Both the position numbers and the translations under genes were made by a program. From positions 6,882,001 to 6,946,000 of the forward strand of contig AP026546.1 of assembly GCA_026075535.2 (NCBI GenBank): a DNA stretch of 64,000 bases, in the 5' to 3' direction. The notes beneath the pieces are model-generated. The model searched no databases. It was given only the letters and a program-made list of their open reading frames with translations, and was not told the origin of the DNA. Source of the stretch: Tricholoma matsutake (Eukaryota > Basidiomycota > Agaricomycetes > Agaricales > Tricholomataceae). Below are positions 12,170 to 22,754 of the stretch, one piece after another; positions within the stretch are counted from its first letter, which is position 1, and the number at the start of each line of letters is the position of its first letter.

Positions 12170-12520
12170 AGATTGACTCTCATCAATGCCGTTTTGGTTG
12201 CCTCAACATTGCTGAGGATGATCATCACCTCTTTGTTGAATGCCCTTATTTTGCTGAACTATGGTCAAGCAGTCTCTCAGCAGTTGTAGAAGTCATGGAA
12301 GCCAAGTGTCAGGTTATGGTTGAAAAGCACCTGCTGTCTCTCAAAATTGCACAACATCTCATCACTGCAGCTAAGTCCCTGTTCTCTGATGACAGTGCTA
12401 TCTGGCTACTGCATTGTACTGCCTTCTACCTAGGCAGGATCCCAGATGTTACCAAACTCCTAGCTCAAGCAGCCAGCACTACATTCCTCCCTATCCCCCT
12501 CCTTTCTTATGTCTCGTGAC
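12170..12520 (+). pseudogene. LINE copy 1 C-terminal zinc-binding segment
   Basis: The frame around 12187-12260 reads CRFGCLNIAEDDHHLFVECP and then YFAELW. This is the C-x3-C-x7-H-H-x4-C zinc motif (zf-RVT-like) found downstream of the RT in many LINEs. A leucine-rich helical tail continues to the stop near 12517. The remaining ~300 bp to the element tail is non-coding 3' UTR. Confidence 0.65.
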
Positions 12521-13206
12521 ATCAACTCCATTGCCATGGAATGGCATACTCACTCAATTTGTCTTGCCAGTCATATTTGGGGCCAAGTTCAGTGCATTGC
12601 TGCCATTGGAGCCAGTCTCTGATTTTCTATAACATCTTACTATATCCTGTGCATCACAGTGTATTTCGCACCGCAGTGGTGGCAAGCTTTTCTCAACGAG
12701 GTTTTGATGCTACCCCACTAGGGTCTTTACTTACTTTAGCTCATACTTCTACTACTTGGTCTATCGAGGCTTACTTCTTAGTATGTCCTTAGCTGCTTAT
12801 GTAGCATAGGTAGATATCAATATAGTAACATAGTAACAACAACCACCCCCCACCCAAAAATTCAAAGGTTCCTAATTTACAGGCCACCCAGAAAACCTAT
12901 CAATTAGACTTCTCATCAAATCCAAATCCCTTTTTAGATCATATCATACATCCAATCTTGTTCAAATTTGCACCATAGTCTTGATATTGACTTCAAATAT
13001 TGTTGAATTTTTTCCTTTCCTTTCTTTGAAAGTGACAACCTCTCATATATCATATTCCATATCTTGTTATTAGCATCTTATATCTTGTCTGATCTCCCAG
13101 TTACTTGTTTTTAGAATTGTCTTTTTCGCATCCTTTGTTTGTTTGTTTTTTTGATGGTATCATATCTCATGAGTTTTATGTGACTAACCCCTTTTGCTCA
13201 TTATTT

Positions 13207-14520
13207 AGAATGGATAAGGGTGTTACTATGTCTGATCCTCCTCCTCCTGGTACAACCGCTCCTCTGCCTAATCTGCCCATAACCACAACAAAGCAAACAG
13301 TCAACCCTCTTGTTTTCTCTCCTCATAGAGTACTTGTCTCCCCCAGCTTCATGGCCTCATGCTCTGGGACTGTAGTGGTCAAGGAAGTTTCGTTAGCTTC
13401 TGGGTGTGAGTTAATTGTTTGAGGGATTCTGGCTCCACCATGTGGGAAGTCTGTCAAAACCATGCAAAACACCATCAATGATCTGCACAAGTCAAATGAA
13501 GTCCTCCATGGTATTCCCCTCAGAATCAGACCCTACCCTACTCACAGGAGTGACTGGACTTCCACATGCTACATTTGACTTGATGCTTGATTCAAACCCA
13601 AGTCCCTCTCTGGCACTGGCACTGAACCAAGATGTGATCTGCTGTATTTATGGTGGTGATTAGTGAAGCACACAGGGATTGGGAGGTTGCATGGATGCCC
13701 ACAGTTCATGGTACTGATAAGAGGATGTAGGTCTGCTTCCCAGATGTTTGTGAGGATGATTTGTGATCATCTGGACAGCAGCAAGAAACAATGGATAAGA
13801 TCCTTGCATGGGCCAAGGCTGCCAACTCTCCTGTCTGCAGCTCCTTCATGAATAAGGGAGGTGTCATACTGTTCTTGGCCTCTCCTGCACATGTTGATGT
13901 GATTCTAGCCATGCAAGAGGTGAATGTCCCTGGCATTGCACAGGCATTAAAAGTCACCCAGGGACATCAAATCGAAATCTTGAATGCGTGATCATGGGAG
14001 CAACAGATGAGTTTGAAGGGATAGAGGCCCTCCTTGAGGCATGGTTGACTGACAATTTTGTACTGGAAGGGGAGTATAGACTGGCTGGTACTTGAGTTCT
14101 TTCACATGAATCAGAAGTGTTTGTGTTCCACATGATGACATGGGATGCTACATCAGCTGAACTCTTTGCACACAACTTCTCCAAGTACAAGTCACTTGTT
14201 GCACCTCAGTCAGTTTACAACAAGGGCCTGTGGCAATAGGCCTCTGTTCATAAAGAGTTTGTCAAGGGATCTGATTCAATGAATGAAGGCTTGAAGGCAA
14301 TACACTGACAAATCAATTTAATGCAAAAGGAAAATTGTCAGAACAATGAGGTGACCCAGCTCCAGCTGTTGACACTGATGATGAACATGAACCAGAAGTC
14401 GTCCTCTGTATCGCTTCTTGGAAAGGCTGTGATGGACACTCAGTGGGCAGTGCTTAACAGCTCATTGCACCAACAGCAACTCCTGGTCTGGCACCACCTG
14501 TGACCCCCACTCCACCTCCA
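13207..14520 (+). pseudogene. LINE copy 2 ORF1 (gag-like) remnant
   Basis: The frame begins at an ATG near 13210 with a Pro-rich N-terminus (MSDPPPPGTTAPLPN). A conserved-looking central block lies at 13790-14230 in mixed frames: ILAWAKAANSPVCSSFMNKG, VILFLASPAHVDVILAM, GATDEFEGIEALLEAWLT and FVFHMMTWDATSAELF. A helical segment follows (about 14320-14500). Order and position ahead of the endonuclease fit ORF1 of LINEs, whose product packages the RNA. At least five stops or frameshifts break it. I cannot name a domain beyond that. Confidence 0.55.
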
Positions 14521-14576
14521 CAATCCACCAAGTCAGTTAATAGGACTCTAGGAGTGGAAATGCTGATGAATCATCA

Positions 14577-15200
14577 TTGGCACCAAACAAGCAGCCAAGG
14601 CTGTCATCACCTAGTTCCAAGAACACTAATGTTCCCCTCTCGAACAACACTAGCATGGTGATAGATGTCAGTCTTGCTAATGTGCATGATTCTGATCAGG
14701 TATGTGCTACTTTGAATTTGGGCATGAGCACACTGATGGGGGCTCATGATGGTGATTTAGTACTCTTAAACATGTGCCCTAAACCGTTGCCTACACCCCA
14801 TATACATGTGCAGAAAGTGTTTAAGGGTGTACTCAATGACCTGAAAGTTGTTGAAGTGAACTGTATGAGCAACCATTTGTTTTCTTGTAGATCATCTTCA
14901 CTAATGTGCAGTGTGTATCATCCTCACATGGACCTCAAAATGCCTATACTTGTATTCTTGGTAATCATGGCTCTCAGCATGGTGCAGTGTGCAGTGGCAG
15001 CAACATCAACATCCACCTTCACAGTCTATGTGCTCAATGCCAATGGGATACCACATCCAATAAAGATCCACCACTTCAATATGGCAGTGAAAATGAGAAG
15101 ACCACATGCCTTTATTGTATCAGAGAGCAAGACCAAGTCAAAGATGAGTAAATCACTTCCATCTGATGATTATGACATACATGAGGAGCTGGGTGACTAG
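14577..15200 (+). pseudogene. LINE copy 2 ORF2 N-terminus with start of endonuclease
   Basis: A 207-codon open stretch begins with a polar leader (PNKQPRLSSPSSKN) and ends in the first endonuclease strands: FTVYVLNANGIPHPIKIHHF and AFIVSESKTKSK. These align with CALNTNGLMSPVK and FFALSETKT of copy 1. The frame stops at 15198, and within ~160 bp the sequence jumps to the pre-RT linker. Motifs such as GDLNTT and SDHRAI are therefore deleted. Confidence 0.65.
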
Positions 15201-15338
15201 CTGATAATCACCACATTACAAAGTGAGGGCTCATTGTTGGTATTTAAAAGGACCTACAGGTGGTGCAGCAATTACAGGTTGTGCAGTCTGCTCTGAAGGG
15301 GCATGTGATTAGGCTTGATATTATACTTCTGATGTCAG

Positions 15339-16600
15339 ATGGTAGGTGTATCTTGCATAATGTTCAAGTCAACGACAAGAGAATACTTCAGGAGACCTTA
15401 TGATCATAGCAAGGAGCCAGATATGCCTAATCCATGGCTTGAAACCTCTTCAGTTAGGGAAGTGCATGAACAGGTGGCTAGTGAGCCATTTGTGTGGCCA
15501 CAATTGACAAGTCTAGCTGATTTTTGGGCCATGGTATGGAGAGGAAATGCATGCCCATCTCCAGGGCCTGATAGATGGGGAAAATGGAATGTGAAGTCTC
15601 TCTCTGATGATGCACTGAAGCTGGTTCTTGATCTTCATAATTATGAAGTGACTAATGCTTGGTTTCCTGGAGATATTAAAGATATGTGGCTAACATCATT
15701 TCACAAATGAGGTCGCTGCACAGATTTGAAGAATTGGAGGGGCCTGATGCTGTCCAACTTTCTTGCTAACTCACCAATGATGTAGCTGAATGGCTGTCTT
15801 ATTTGATATGCAGCAGACAAGAAAATTCTCCCAGATACACAGATAGCAGTGCAGCCAGAAGTTCAAACTTGAGACTTAATGAGTTCTCTTGCTGGGATCA
15901 AAACATGGTCAGCACGTCACAAGCAGCCAATATATGCGATCAAGAGAGATCAAATGAAGGGTTTTGACTACTTGTCACCCAATGGTTTCTATGATGTGAT
16001 ATGTGCATATGGACTCCCCCTCTCAATAATTGATCTGGATAGGGCAGCCCAGACAAATACACTGTGTTTTATTTGAACTGTTTATGGAGTTACTGAACCA
16101 TTGACAGTTTCAGGTATAACTAAGCAAGGTGGCCTACTTTCTCCATTAAAGTTGATGTTCACCACCAGTATGGCCATTACTATCTCAATGATATTTTGGC
16201 AGGAGATCCCAATGCACTAGTGATCTCAATGAGCAGCTCAGAGAAGGTGATCCTCACATGGCAGACTCCAGGTCCAGGCTAGCGGTACCAATGGTTGAAG
16301 CAACAGATGACACATACCTTTTTGCTAAGTCCCTCTCTTCTCTTCAGCAGAACATACTTGAAATGGAGTGGTTTCAGGCTGCATACAGCTGGCTGACAAA
16401 CTGGGGCAAATCTGTTGCATATCTCCTCAATGGTGCTGTGGATCATCCAAAATTGATCATCTTTCAATCTGTGCCAGTGGACCTGATGTTAACCCTATGA
16501 CTATCTCTGAGCATGAGATGTCACTAATTCAAGATGAGTTGGAGTTTCTCAGAACTTGTGTTGATGATCCCAGTGCTTGGTTCAAGGAGCTTTGAGACAT
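15339..16600 (+). pseudogene. LINE copy 2 reverse transcriptase domain
   Basis: CPSPGPDRWGKWNVKSL (about 15550) opens the RT. It is followed by NAWFPGDIKDMW, DLKNWRGLMLSNFLANS, KGFDYLSPNGFYD, SIIDLDRAAQTN, SGITKQGG, YYLNDILAG and VEATDDTYLFAKSL (about 16290), where the DD pair is the catalytic motif. It is collinear with copy 1 at recognisable identity. TGA interrupts it at 15708 (copy 1 has an arginine codon there), 15873 and 16074, all in contexts that read as decayed CGA codons. It is non-functional. Confidence 0.8.
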
Positions 16601-16749
16601 TATTGATGCCTTTCAGTTTCCTTGGATCTATGGATGACTTTTATCACCCTGCTTTGGAAGATAGTTGCTCAAAATGTGGTATCATGTTGTCGAGTGCTGT
16701 TGTATCTACAACCTGTAAAGCAGACTGATGCAGAGGCGCTGGATAAACT

Positions 16750-18384
16750 GATCATTGAAAAGGTACATGTGGCACTTGGGTTTCTGTTCTGACCAAAAAC
16801 ATCCATCACCACCCTTCCTGTCACTCTCCATGGCTTTGGTTTCCCATCACTTGCGCATATAAATGCTGGTATAGCATTGAGTGGGTTGGCTTGTGATCTC
16901 AATCACCCCATTCCTGCATTAGCATATAGGTCAATGGCACAAATTATGATGATGGATTGGATGTGCAAGAAGAATAGTTGTGTTAATCCACTAGATGGGG
17001 CAGGCTCAACTCATGATTTTTCTCATTACTCACAATCTATCCCATCAGAGTGGATAACAACACAAAAATTAATGAAGGATCTTTCACTATCTCTGTGGAA
17101 TGTTGATCAGTCTAAAGTGGCACAAGGTGATGTATCACTAGCTCATATATTGAGTTGGTGCCATCACCATGCTCCCCAGCATTTTGAAAACCCAAATGGA
17201 ACCTCACTTAGGTCACTTCAGAAAAAGGAATTTGCAGACTGGAGGATGCTGGAGAATGGGTGGTGAATACAGATGGATCAGTAACATTAAATGTGCACAC
17301 CTTGTCATTTGACAACACATGGTCACTCATTGTGAGGAACAACTGGCAGAAACTGGGCAACACATTGAAAATGGTTCAACTGGATTACATCATTGACAGT
17401 CAAATAGAACTTGCATCGTTTGGTGTGAAGGAATTTCAAGGAAATACACAGAAAGTCTCATATACAGGATTGCAGTGGCATGCTGGTTTCAGCAATTGAG
17501 ATGGGGTGATGGGAGAACCTGGGCATCTGACAGTTCAATGGTGCTGGCATCTGCAGGTGTATTAGATGAGAAGTTGGTAACCAGCACAGTAGCAGGCCCC
17601 ATTGACTTTGGTCTTAAACTCCTGGGGTGTAACATCTCTATCCTTCATGGTGAACTAATGGGAGTTGGACTAGTGTTGCCTTGACTGACTTGGGGCATTT
17701 TTGTATTTTTGACACAATGCACTCAACCTGCTTAGTGTTGAGAGAGGACCCATTGACTTTTTGGGGCTCCCAAATATTTTCAGAATTCTATACAATTTAT
17801 TGGAATTGATATTGCCTTTGACTCATTTTTTGCAAGTCAACCAGCCAAAATGAGTCAAAGGCAATATCAATTTCAATAAATTGTACAGAATTCTGAAAAT
17901 ATTTACAAGGATAGGGAGCCCCAAAAGTTGATGGGTCCTCTCTCAACACTAATCAGGCTGAGTCCATTGTGTCAAGAATACAAAAATGCTGCAAGTTGGT
18001 CAAGGCAACACTAAATGGGACTGATAATGGTGTTAGTTCTCTTGGATAGGGTGCTGGGCTGTTCCAATCCTGGATGTCTACTCACAGATCACCTTAATTC
18101 TGTCAGACTAGTCAATGATAATAAGACAACAACCAGCCAACTACCATGACTCCATCAGATGAATGCCAATTCTACTACTGATGGATATTGTTACTTGCTC
18201 AGGATTGGAGTCTTGACATCACATATACACCAGGCCATTCTGTTGAAAACACTATCGAAGCACAGATGACCAATGAAGCTGACTTCTACACCTCATTGTC
18301 TCAGAAAATTATACACATAATCCCTGAGGCACCAATACCTACTTTCTGTATGAATGAGTACACCTTTTGTGAAGCAGATGGATG
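16750..18384 (+). pseudogene. LINE copy 2 thumb/linker and RNase H, split by a MITE
   Basis: After the RT, 16750-17266 encodes the connection region (HGFGFPSLAHINAGIALSGL and AQIMMMDWMCKKNSC). It matches PSLACINVGIAIDGLAWDL of copy 1. RNase H follows: WASDSSMVLASAG (about 17518), NISILHGELMGVG (about 17628), then the MITE at 17671-18013, and TPGHSVENTIEAQMTNEAD (about 18220). The sequence continues to YTFCEADG, where it is cut at 18384. Confidence 0.7.
17671..18013. mobile_element. Palindromic MITE, 343 bp, TAGTGTTGCC ends
   Basis: The two halves are near-perfect inverted repeats along almost their whole length, from TAGTGTTGCCTTGACTGACT at the left to its complement ending GGCAACACTA at the right. 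The centre lies near 17835. The flanks AGTTGGAC and AATGGGAC agree at six of eight positions, consistent with an aged 8-bp target duplication. A second, shorter member with the same ends lies at 46513-46648. It has no coding capacity, and a transcript would fold into a long hairpin. Confidence 0.85.
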
Positions 18385-18753
18385 TAGTGTTTCAAGGTCC
18401 GGTCTATAGGACCAAAAATAACCATAGGACTGAACTGGACCGAACCTTGGTCTGGTCTTTTTTTCAGTTGTGGTTGCCCTCATTTTGGGTCAGTGCGGTT
18501 GCTGGTTGCCTTATTTTAGAAATATTTGAAAACTGTTCAAAGACTGGTTGCAACTGATTGCAACCAGTCTTGTCACAGTATATAGAAAGTACAATATATA
18601 TACTTAAACTCACATGGATAGTAATCAAAAAGAACTAATATAAGTATTATTTATACTATTATACTAGTATTTATGTGCAGAGGGAAAAGCCTGGGGGAAA
18701 AAGTAGTCATTTGGTGGGTGCTTATATACACTGTGGCTGTGCATGGACCATGT
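18385..18753. mobile_element. Orphan left end of a hAT-like element related to element C
   Basis: It starts TAGTGTTTCAAGGTCCGG, the terminal motif shared by elements C-G, preceded by GATGGATG as candidate target site. The part from about 18715 (TTATATACACTGTGGCTGTG, then CATGGACCATG) aligns with 37248-37282 in element C (TTATATACCTCAGGCTGCGC, then ACGGACCATT). The match stops abruptly at the copia LTR (18754) and is not resumed after that copia, so the right end is missing. Confidence 0.7.
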
Positions 18754-19074
18754 TGTTAAATGTATGATTCACCATCTCTCTATTTTACTTCTATCCTACT
18801 TCTATTCCATGTCCTATCACTTGCAGTTACACTCATGGGCACTTAGAGTAGTTTTCCACCTTGTGTTTATCACTGTTTGTTTCACAGTATGTAGACTGCA
18901 GAGTCCGGAGTTTTGCACTCTTCAGTTGCTCACTCTGGACTCCAGGTACTGTATTCCTTATTGTCTCATATAATATAAAGTTGCTCACTCTGGACTCCAG
19001 CTGTTCAGTCTATCTGAGTCTCCCTTCACAGTTGCTAGGTTAAACTGCACTAAAGGCAACCTCAGACTTTAGCA
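18754..19074 (+). repeat. Copia 5' LTR
   Basis: It begins TGTTAAATG and ends GACTTTAGCA. I count only about four differences from the 3' LTR (for example an extra T in TAGTTTTCCACC), so insertion was recent relative to the decayed LINEs. The sequence right after it, GGTTATGGGCCC at 19075, is where the primer-binding site should lie. Confidence 0.9.
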
Positions 19075-19557
19075 GGTTATGGGCCCTGTGCCCTAGCGAC
19101 TTCAAATCAACTCCAATCACTCTGAAACCACTCTCAGTGAATTCCCTGACCTCAATAACCCCCCAGCACCTACAATTTCCATTCTGTGTGCCTTGGTTGT
19201 TGGTCAACAAGCCCTTGTTGGAGTTATCACACTTTTCCCACCAAATTCGACGTTCCTTGTCGCCCACTGGTCGGATCGCTTAGTCCTTTTTCTAGGACAC
19301 TTGGGGACATACCCCCCACCTCCCGTTAACACCGATAGTCGAACGTGCCCACGGTTCCCACTCAGCGCTCATTGCGAATCTGAAACACCAAATGCTCAAA
19401 TTACACCCTTTGCTCAAATTGTCTCGCGCGCGCCCAATTCAAACGCTATCGTCGAACGGATTTGACAGGCAGATTTGGCACCTTCCCTTCCCTCGAACGC
19501 GCCTACACTTACCCCAATCGCACCCATGCTCACTTCTCAGCGTATCGTTCCGCAAAC

Positions 19558-20214
19558 ATGTCCAACTCATCACCTAATTTCCCAAAGCTCAACAATCGCA
19601 ATTATGCCTCCTGGAAGGATCAGATGGCTGCCTGGGGACATAAACAGGGGTGGTGGAGGGTTGTGACTGGTGATATACAGGAGCCTAGCCCTGGGGATGC
19701 AGAGGCACGTCGTTTGTGGTTTCAACTAGTGGATAAGGAGGCTGGGGACATTTATTTGCATATTGAGGATGACCAGAAGCATCACCTGGGTGGGGTTTTT
19801 GACGATCCAAAGAAGATGTGGGAGCTGTTGGAGAGAGGAAATCAATCAAAGAAGCCTGGTATGTGCTTCAATACCTATGATGACTTATTCTCTGTTAGGA
19901 AACAAGAGAGTGAGGGCCTGGAAGGTCTCATAGCTCGTGTTTCTGAGAAGGTCCGTACTATCAAGGATCTCCGTCCCTCTGGCTTCACCCTCGATGACCT
20001 TGACAATGAACTCCACTCCATGGCTCTCATCCATGCCCTTCCCGATGAATATTCCTCATTCGTCTCTTCCCTCATGCTCATCAACAATCTTGATCGCTCT
20101 ACTATTCATGAAGTGTTCAGGAATGAGCAATTAAACCGTGAACATCGTTCTGGGTTCTCCAGTGACTCCACATCTGGTACTGCTCTAGCCACCTCTTCAG
20201 TTATTGGTTTACTC
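19558..20214 (+). pseudogene. Copia Gag (UBN2-type), cut by element A
   Basis: I prefer the ATG at 19558 (MSNSSPNFPKLNNRNYASWK), although the frame is open from 19462. The LN-x-x-NYASWK start, the W-x-x-L segment (MWELLERGN) and the DDLDNELHSMALIHALPDEY region are typical of UBN2-like Gag proteins of fungal copia elements, which form the virus-like particle. The frame runs into element A at 20215. On the far side it resumes at 22755 with the zinc-knuckle residues CDFCRFKGHTLP. The host frame (1) plus 2540 bp of insertion and duplication gives frame 0, which is the frame seen. Confidence 0.8.
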
Positions 20215-20447
20215 CTGAACTTTACACTGCCCCACATAGTCCTGGAGGAATCTTGGTAGTCCTACCAGGAAGACCAGGAATCCTCCAGGAATCCAGTAGG
20301 ACTCACCAGGACTTACCAGGAATCCAGTGGGACTCACCAGGATTCCTGGTCTGTTACCAAACATCCAACCATAATGGAAAGTCAATTTGATATCTTATGA
20401 GTTCAAGTGCTTCAACTTCACAACGTGCCCACAAAACAGATTTGTGC

Positions 20448-20532
20448 AAAGCAGGAATTGAACTCAAGACCTCATGATGAGGAATCACATGACAAACCAG
20501 ACAAGTGTGCTCAACCAGCTGAGCCACAGGAG
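20448..20532 (-). other. tRNA-like sequence with A and B boxes (element A, left)
   Basis: On the minus strand, TGGCTCAGCTGGTTGAGCA forms an A box and D-arm, and GAGTTCAATTCC forms a B box and T-arm about 50 nt downstream. The ends do not pair as an acceptor stem, so this is a tRNA-derived pol III promoter-like sequence rather than a working tRNA. It is homologous to 59003-59088 in element B and points outward toward the element end. Confidence 0.65.
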
Positions 20533-20639
20533 AATTATTTGTTATCCATATAAAGTTTATTTATGACTCAAACTCAAACTCAAGCATATAATCTCTCTCA
20601 AAGTCACTATTAAGATCAAATAATTTTAATCAACTACAT

Positions 20640-20893
20640 CCCTCGCATTAGACGCGAGGGATACAATACAATTACATAAAAAAAGCCCTCCCATGCACCT
20701 CGTGCAAGGGAGAGCCCTAAAAATATTTACAGATAAAACTAAATCCCCTCGCGTCGAACGCGAGGGGAGGGCAACAATTATTAATAAATAAAGAAAATCC
20801 CCTCGCTGTTGTAAAATGCGGGCGAGGGGGAGGGCATTAATATGAAAGAAAAAAAATGAAAAAAAACCCTCCCCATGCAAAATGCAGGGGAGG
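20640..20893. repeat. Array of five GC-rich hairpins (element A)
   Basis: There are five short palindromes: CCCTCGC...GCGAGGG at 20640, one at about 20686-20715, CCCTCGCG...CGCGAGGG at 20745-20767, CCCCTCGC...GCGAGGGG at about 20799-20829, and CCCTCCCC...GGGGAGGG at 20867-20893. Stems are 7-9 bp with loops of 5-10 nt, spaced 45-65 bp apart by A/T-rich DNA. The same number and spacing recur in element B at 58663-58900. Confidence 0.8.
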
Positions 20894-21308
20894 GGGCAGC
20901 CTGGTGGTGTCTCATCATGGTGTGGGTGCATGGGTCCTGCTCCCTGTCCTCGTCCCCATCCCTGTCCCTGTCCCCATCTCCCCATCGTCCCCATCCCAAT
21001 GGTTCCCCGTTTCTGCCCCATGAGCAGTTGCTCGCAGCAGCAGATTGGGGTGCTGCTGTGGTGGTGGCCATCATCACCATTCCACCCACAATCCACCCCA
21101 TGAGCAGTGGCTCATGGGGCTGGAGGCGGGTGGTGTGTCGTTGGCCCTGTTGTCATCGGTTGGCGGCCATGCTTCACGTTCTGGGGGTTCTGGTGCTGGT
21201 AGGTGGTGGCATCGTCATTGTCGTTGACTGCACACTCACAATCCACCCTATGAGCAGAGGCTCGCAGGCATGGGGTGGGTGTGTTGGGTTGTCTCGTGTC
21301 TGGCCGTC

Positions 21309-22280
21309 GTTACCAGTAGAGTAGAACCTATAAAACAAAAGAAACAAGTTAGTTAGTTTATAAAAACAAAAAGCAAACAAAAAAAAACTTATGTAGGGCC
21401 CAAGTGACGCAATCTGCATCATTTGGGCCCACGTTCCATGCAGTCAGCTCATTTGTGTGTGGTGGTGTCGTTACCAGTAGATTATGACCTAGAAAACTAA
21501 AGAAACAGGTTAGTTAAACTATCAAAACAAAAAGCGAATGAAAAAAAAACTTATGTAGGGCCCAAATGACGCACATTGCGTCGTTTGGGCCTGCATTCCA
21601 TGAAGTCGGCTTGTTTGCGGGTGGTGGCGTCATTACCAGTATGCTGGTAGGGGGTGGCGTCGTCGTTGTCATCGACTGCACACACTCACGATCCACCCTA
21701 TGAGCAGAGGCTCGCAGGCATGGGGTGGGTGTGTTGGGTTGTCTCGTGTCCGGCTGTCATTGCCAGTAGAGTAGAACCTATAAAACAAAAAAAATGAGTT
21801 AGTTTATAAAAACAAAAAGCAAACAAAAAAAACTTACATAGGGCCCATGTTGGCTCATTTGCGGGTGGTGGTGTCATTACCAATAGATTATAACCTATAA
21901 AACTAAAGAAACAAGTTAATTAGTTTATAAAAACAAAAAGCAAACAAAAAAAACTTACATAGGGCCCAAACGATGCAGATTGCGTTGTTTGGGCCCGTGT
22001 TGGCTTGTTTGCAGGTGGTGGCATCGTTACCAGTAGATCATAACCTATAAAACTAAAGAAACGAGTTAATTAGTTTATAAAAACAAAAAGCAAACAAAAA
22101 AAACTTACGTGTGGCCCAAACGATGCAGATCGCGTCGTTTGGGCCTGTGTTGGCTCATTTGCAGGTGGTGGTGTCATTACCAGTAGATTATAACCTAGAA
22201 AACTAAAGAAACAGATTAGTTAGTTTATAAAAACAAAAAGCAAATGAAAAAAAAACTTATGTAGGGCCCAAACGACGCAG
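21309..22280 (-). repeat. Tandem array of six intron-like modules (element A)
   Basis: Units of about 120-165 bp start at the conserved GTTACCAGTAG-like sequence near 21309, 21470, 21758, 21877, 22026 and 22177. In minus sense each has a palindrome GGCCCAAACGA...TCGTTTGGGCC, a donor, a T-rich stretch, AACTAACTAAC and TTTTCTAG, giving a ~65-nt GT-AG intron plan between ~85-nt exon-like blocks. Three donors are GTAAGT and three are ATAAGT, the latter explained by CpG loss in TACGTAAGT. GAGC...GCTC hairpins interleave with the array at about 21250 and 21700. Confidence 0.8.
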
Positions 22281-22533
22281 CAGGTTGTGTCATTTGGGCC
22301 CGCGTTCCATCCAGTCGGCTCATTTGAAGGTGGTGGTGATGGTGGAGTGGGCATGGGAATGGTGGCGGTGGGTGTCCATGCAGTGGTGGTGGTGGTAGAA
22401 TGGAGAGGAGGGAGGCAGCGGCATTGTTGAGAGTGGTGGTGATGGTTGATGAGCTGGCAGTGCGCAGCTGTGTGCTTTGTCATGCACAGCTGCCCCAATG
22501 GTACCTAGAGCAGTTAGTGGACACACTTTGTAA

Positions 22534-22606
22534 GTCTATGTGGTGTAGTGGTTATATTGGCTGTGCTGAAATGATGTTGTCTAATGCCTAGGGTTCAATT
22601 CTGTGT
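22534..22606 (+). other. tRNA-like sequence with A and B boxes (element A, right)
   Basis: TGGTGTAGTGGTTATATTGG (A box region) and GGGTTCAATTCTG (B box) are spaced as in tRNA genes, but no acceptor stem forms. It is homologous to the minus-strand copy at 57392-57473 in element B. It faces outward toward the right terminal repeat. Confidence 0.65.
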
Positions 22607-22754
22607 TGTGTCATTTATTTTATTACTTAGTATTAAGGACTCCTGGTTCAATCCTACTGGAAGAGAAACTGCCAGGAATAAACCATTTGGTGGACAATGG
22701 CTGAAGCAGGGACTACCAGGAATATGTGGGGCAGTGTAAAGAGCTCGTTTACTC

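Larger units (their letters stand above)
7360..12860 (+). mobile_element. LINE copy 1: decayed non-LTR retrotransposon (endonuclease, RT, RNase H)
   Basis: Successive open segments in all three plus frames carry, in order, an AP-like endonuclease, a reverse transcriptase, an RNase H and a C-terminal zinc-binding motif. This is the layout of fungal LINEs with an RNase H domain. The 3' end is a simple ATAGTAACA-like repeat running into AACAACAACC near 12820-12845, as expected for a LINE tail. A recognisable ORF1 is absent upstream, so the copy is probably 5'-truncated. A TATATAG motif at about 7542 lies just ahead of the coding part. Many frameshifts and stops make it inactive. Confidence 0.85.
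12861..18384 (+). mobile_element. LINE copy 2: related non-LTR retrotransposon with ORF1
   Basis: This is a second member of the same LINE family, in the same orientation directly downstream of copy 1. Unlike copy 1 it retains an ORF1 region (about 13.2-14.5 kb) ahead of the endonuclease-RT-RNase H polyprotein remnants (14.58-18.38 kb). Most of the endonuclease is deleted between about 15200 and 15360. A MITE (17671-18013) sits inside the RNase H, and the 3' end is cut at 18384 by the left end of a hAT-like element. Several TGA codons replace arginine codons. Confidence 0.8.
20215..22746 (-). mobile_element. Element A: 2532-bp non-autonomous hAT-like element with intron-like modules
   Basis: The 8-bp duplication GTTTACTC flanks it at 20207-20214 and 22747-22754. 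Inverted ends share CTTTACACTGCCCCACATA, each preceded by five less-conserved bases. Inside, from left to right: CCAGGAATCC direct repeats (20264-20350), an outward tRNA-like sequence (20448-20532), five GC-rich hairpins (20640-20893), GAGC...GCTC hairpins (about 21010-21260 and 21700), six intron-like modules (21309-22280), a GGT/CCA-rich tract (22330-22450) and a second outward tRNA-like sequence (22534-22606). The order is mirrored in element B. There is no transposase. Orientation is given by the intron-like modules. Confidence 0.85.

Noticed and set aside
17671..18013. Tc1/mariner-type MITE with a TA target
   Set aside because: TA lies at both ends, but the second copy has TGCATGAG/TGCAGGAG flanks and this copy six of eight matching flank bases, so an 8-bp duplication with TA as part of the terminal repeat fits better.
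20626..21324. Long overlapping frames in element A on both strands
   Set aside because: They cross the hairpin array and low-complexity GTCCCC/CACC tracts and are not shared with element B.
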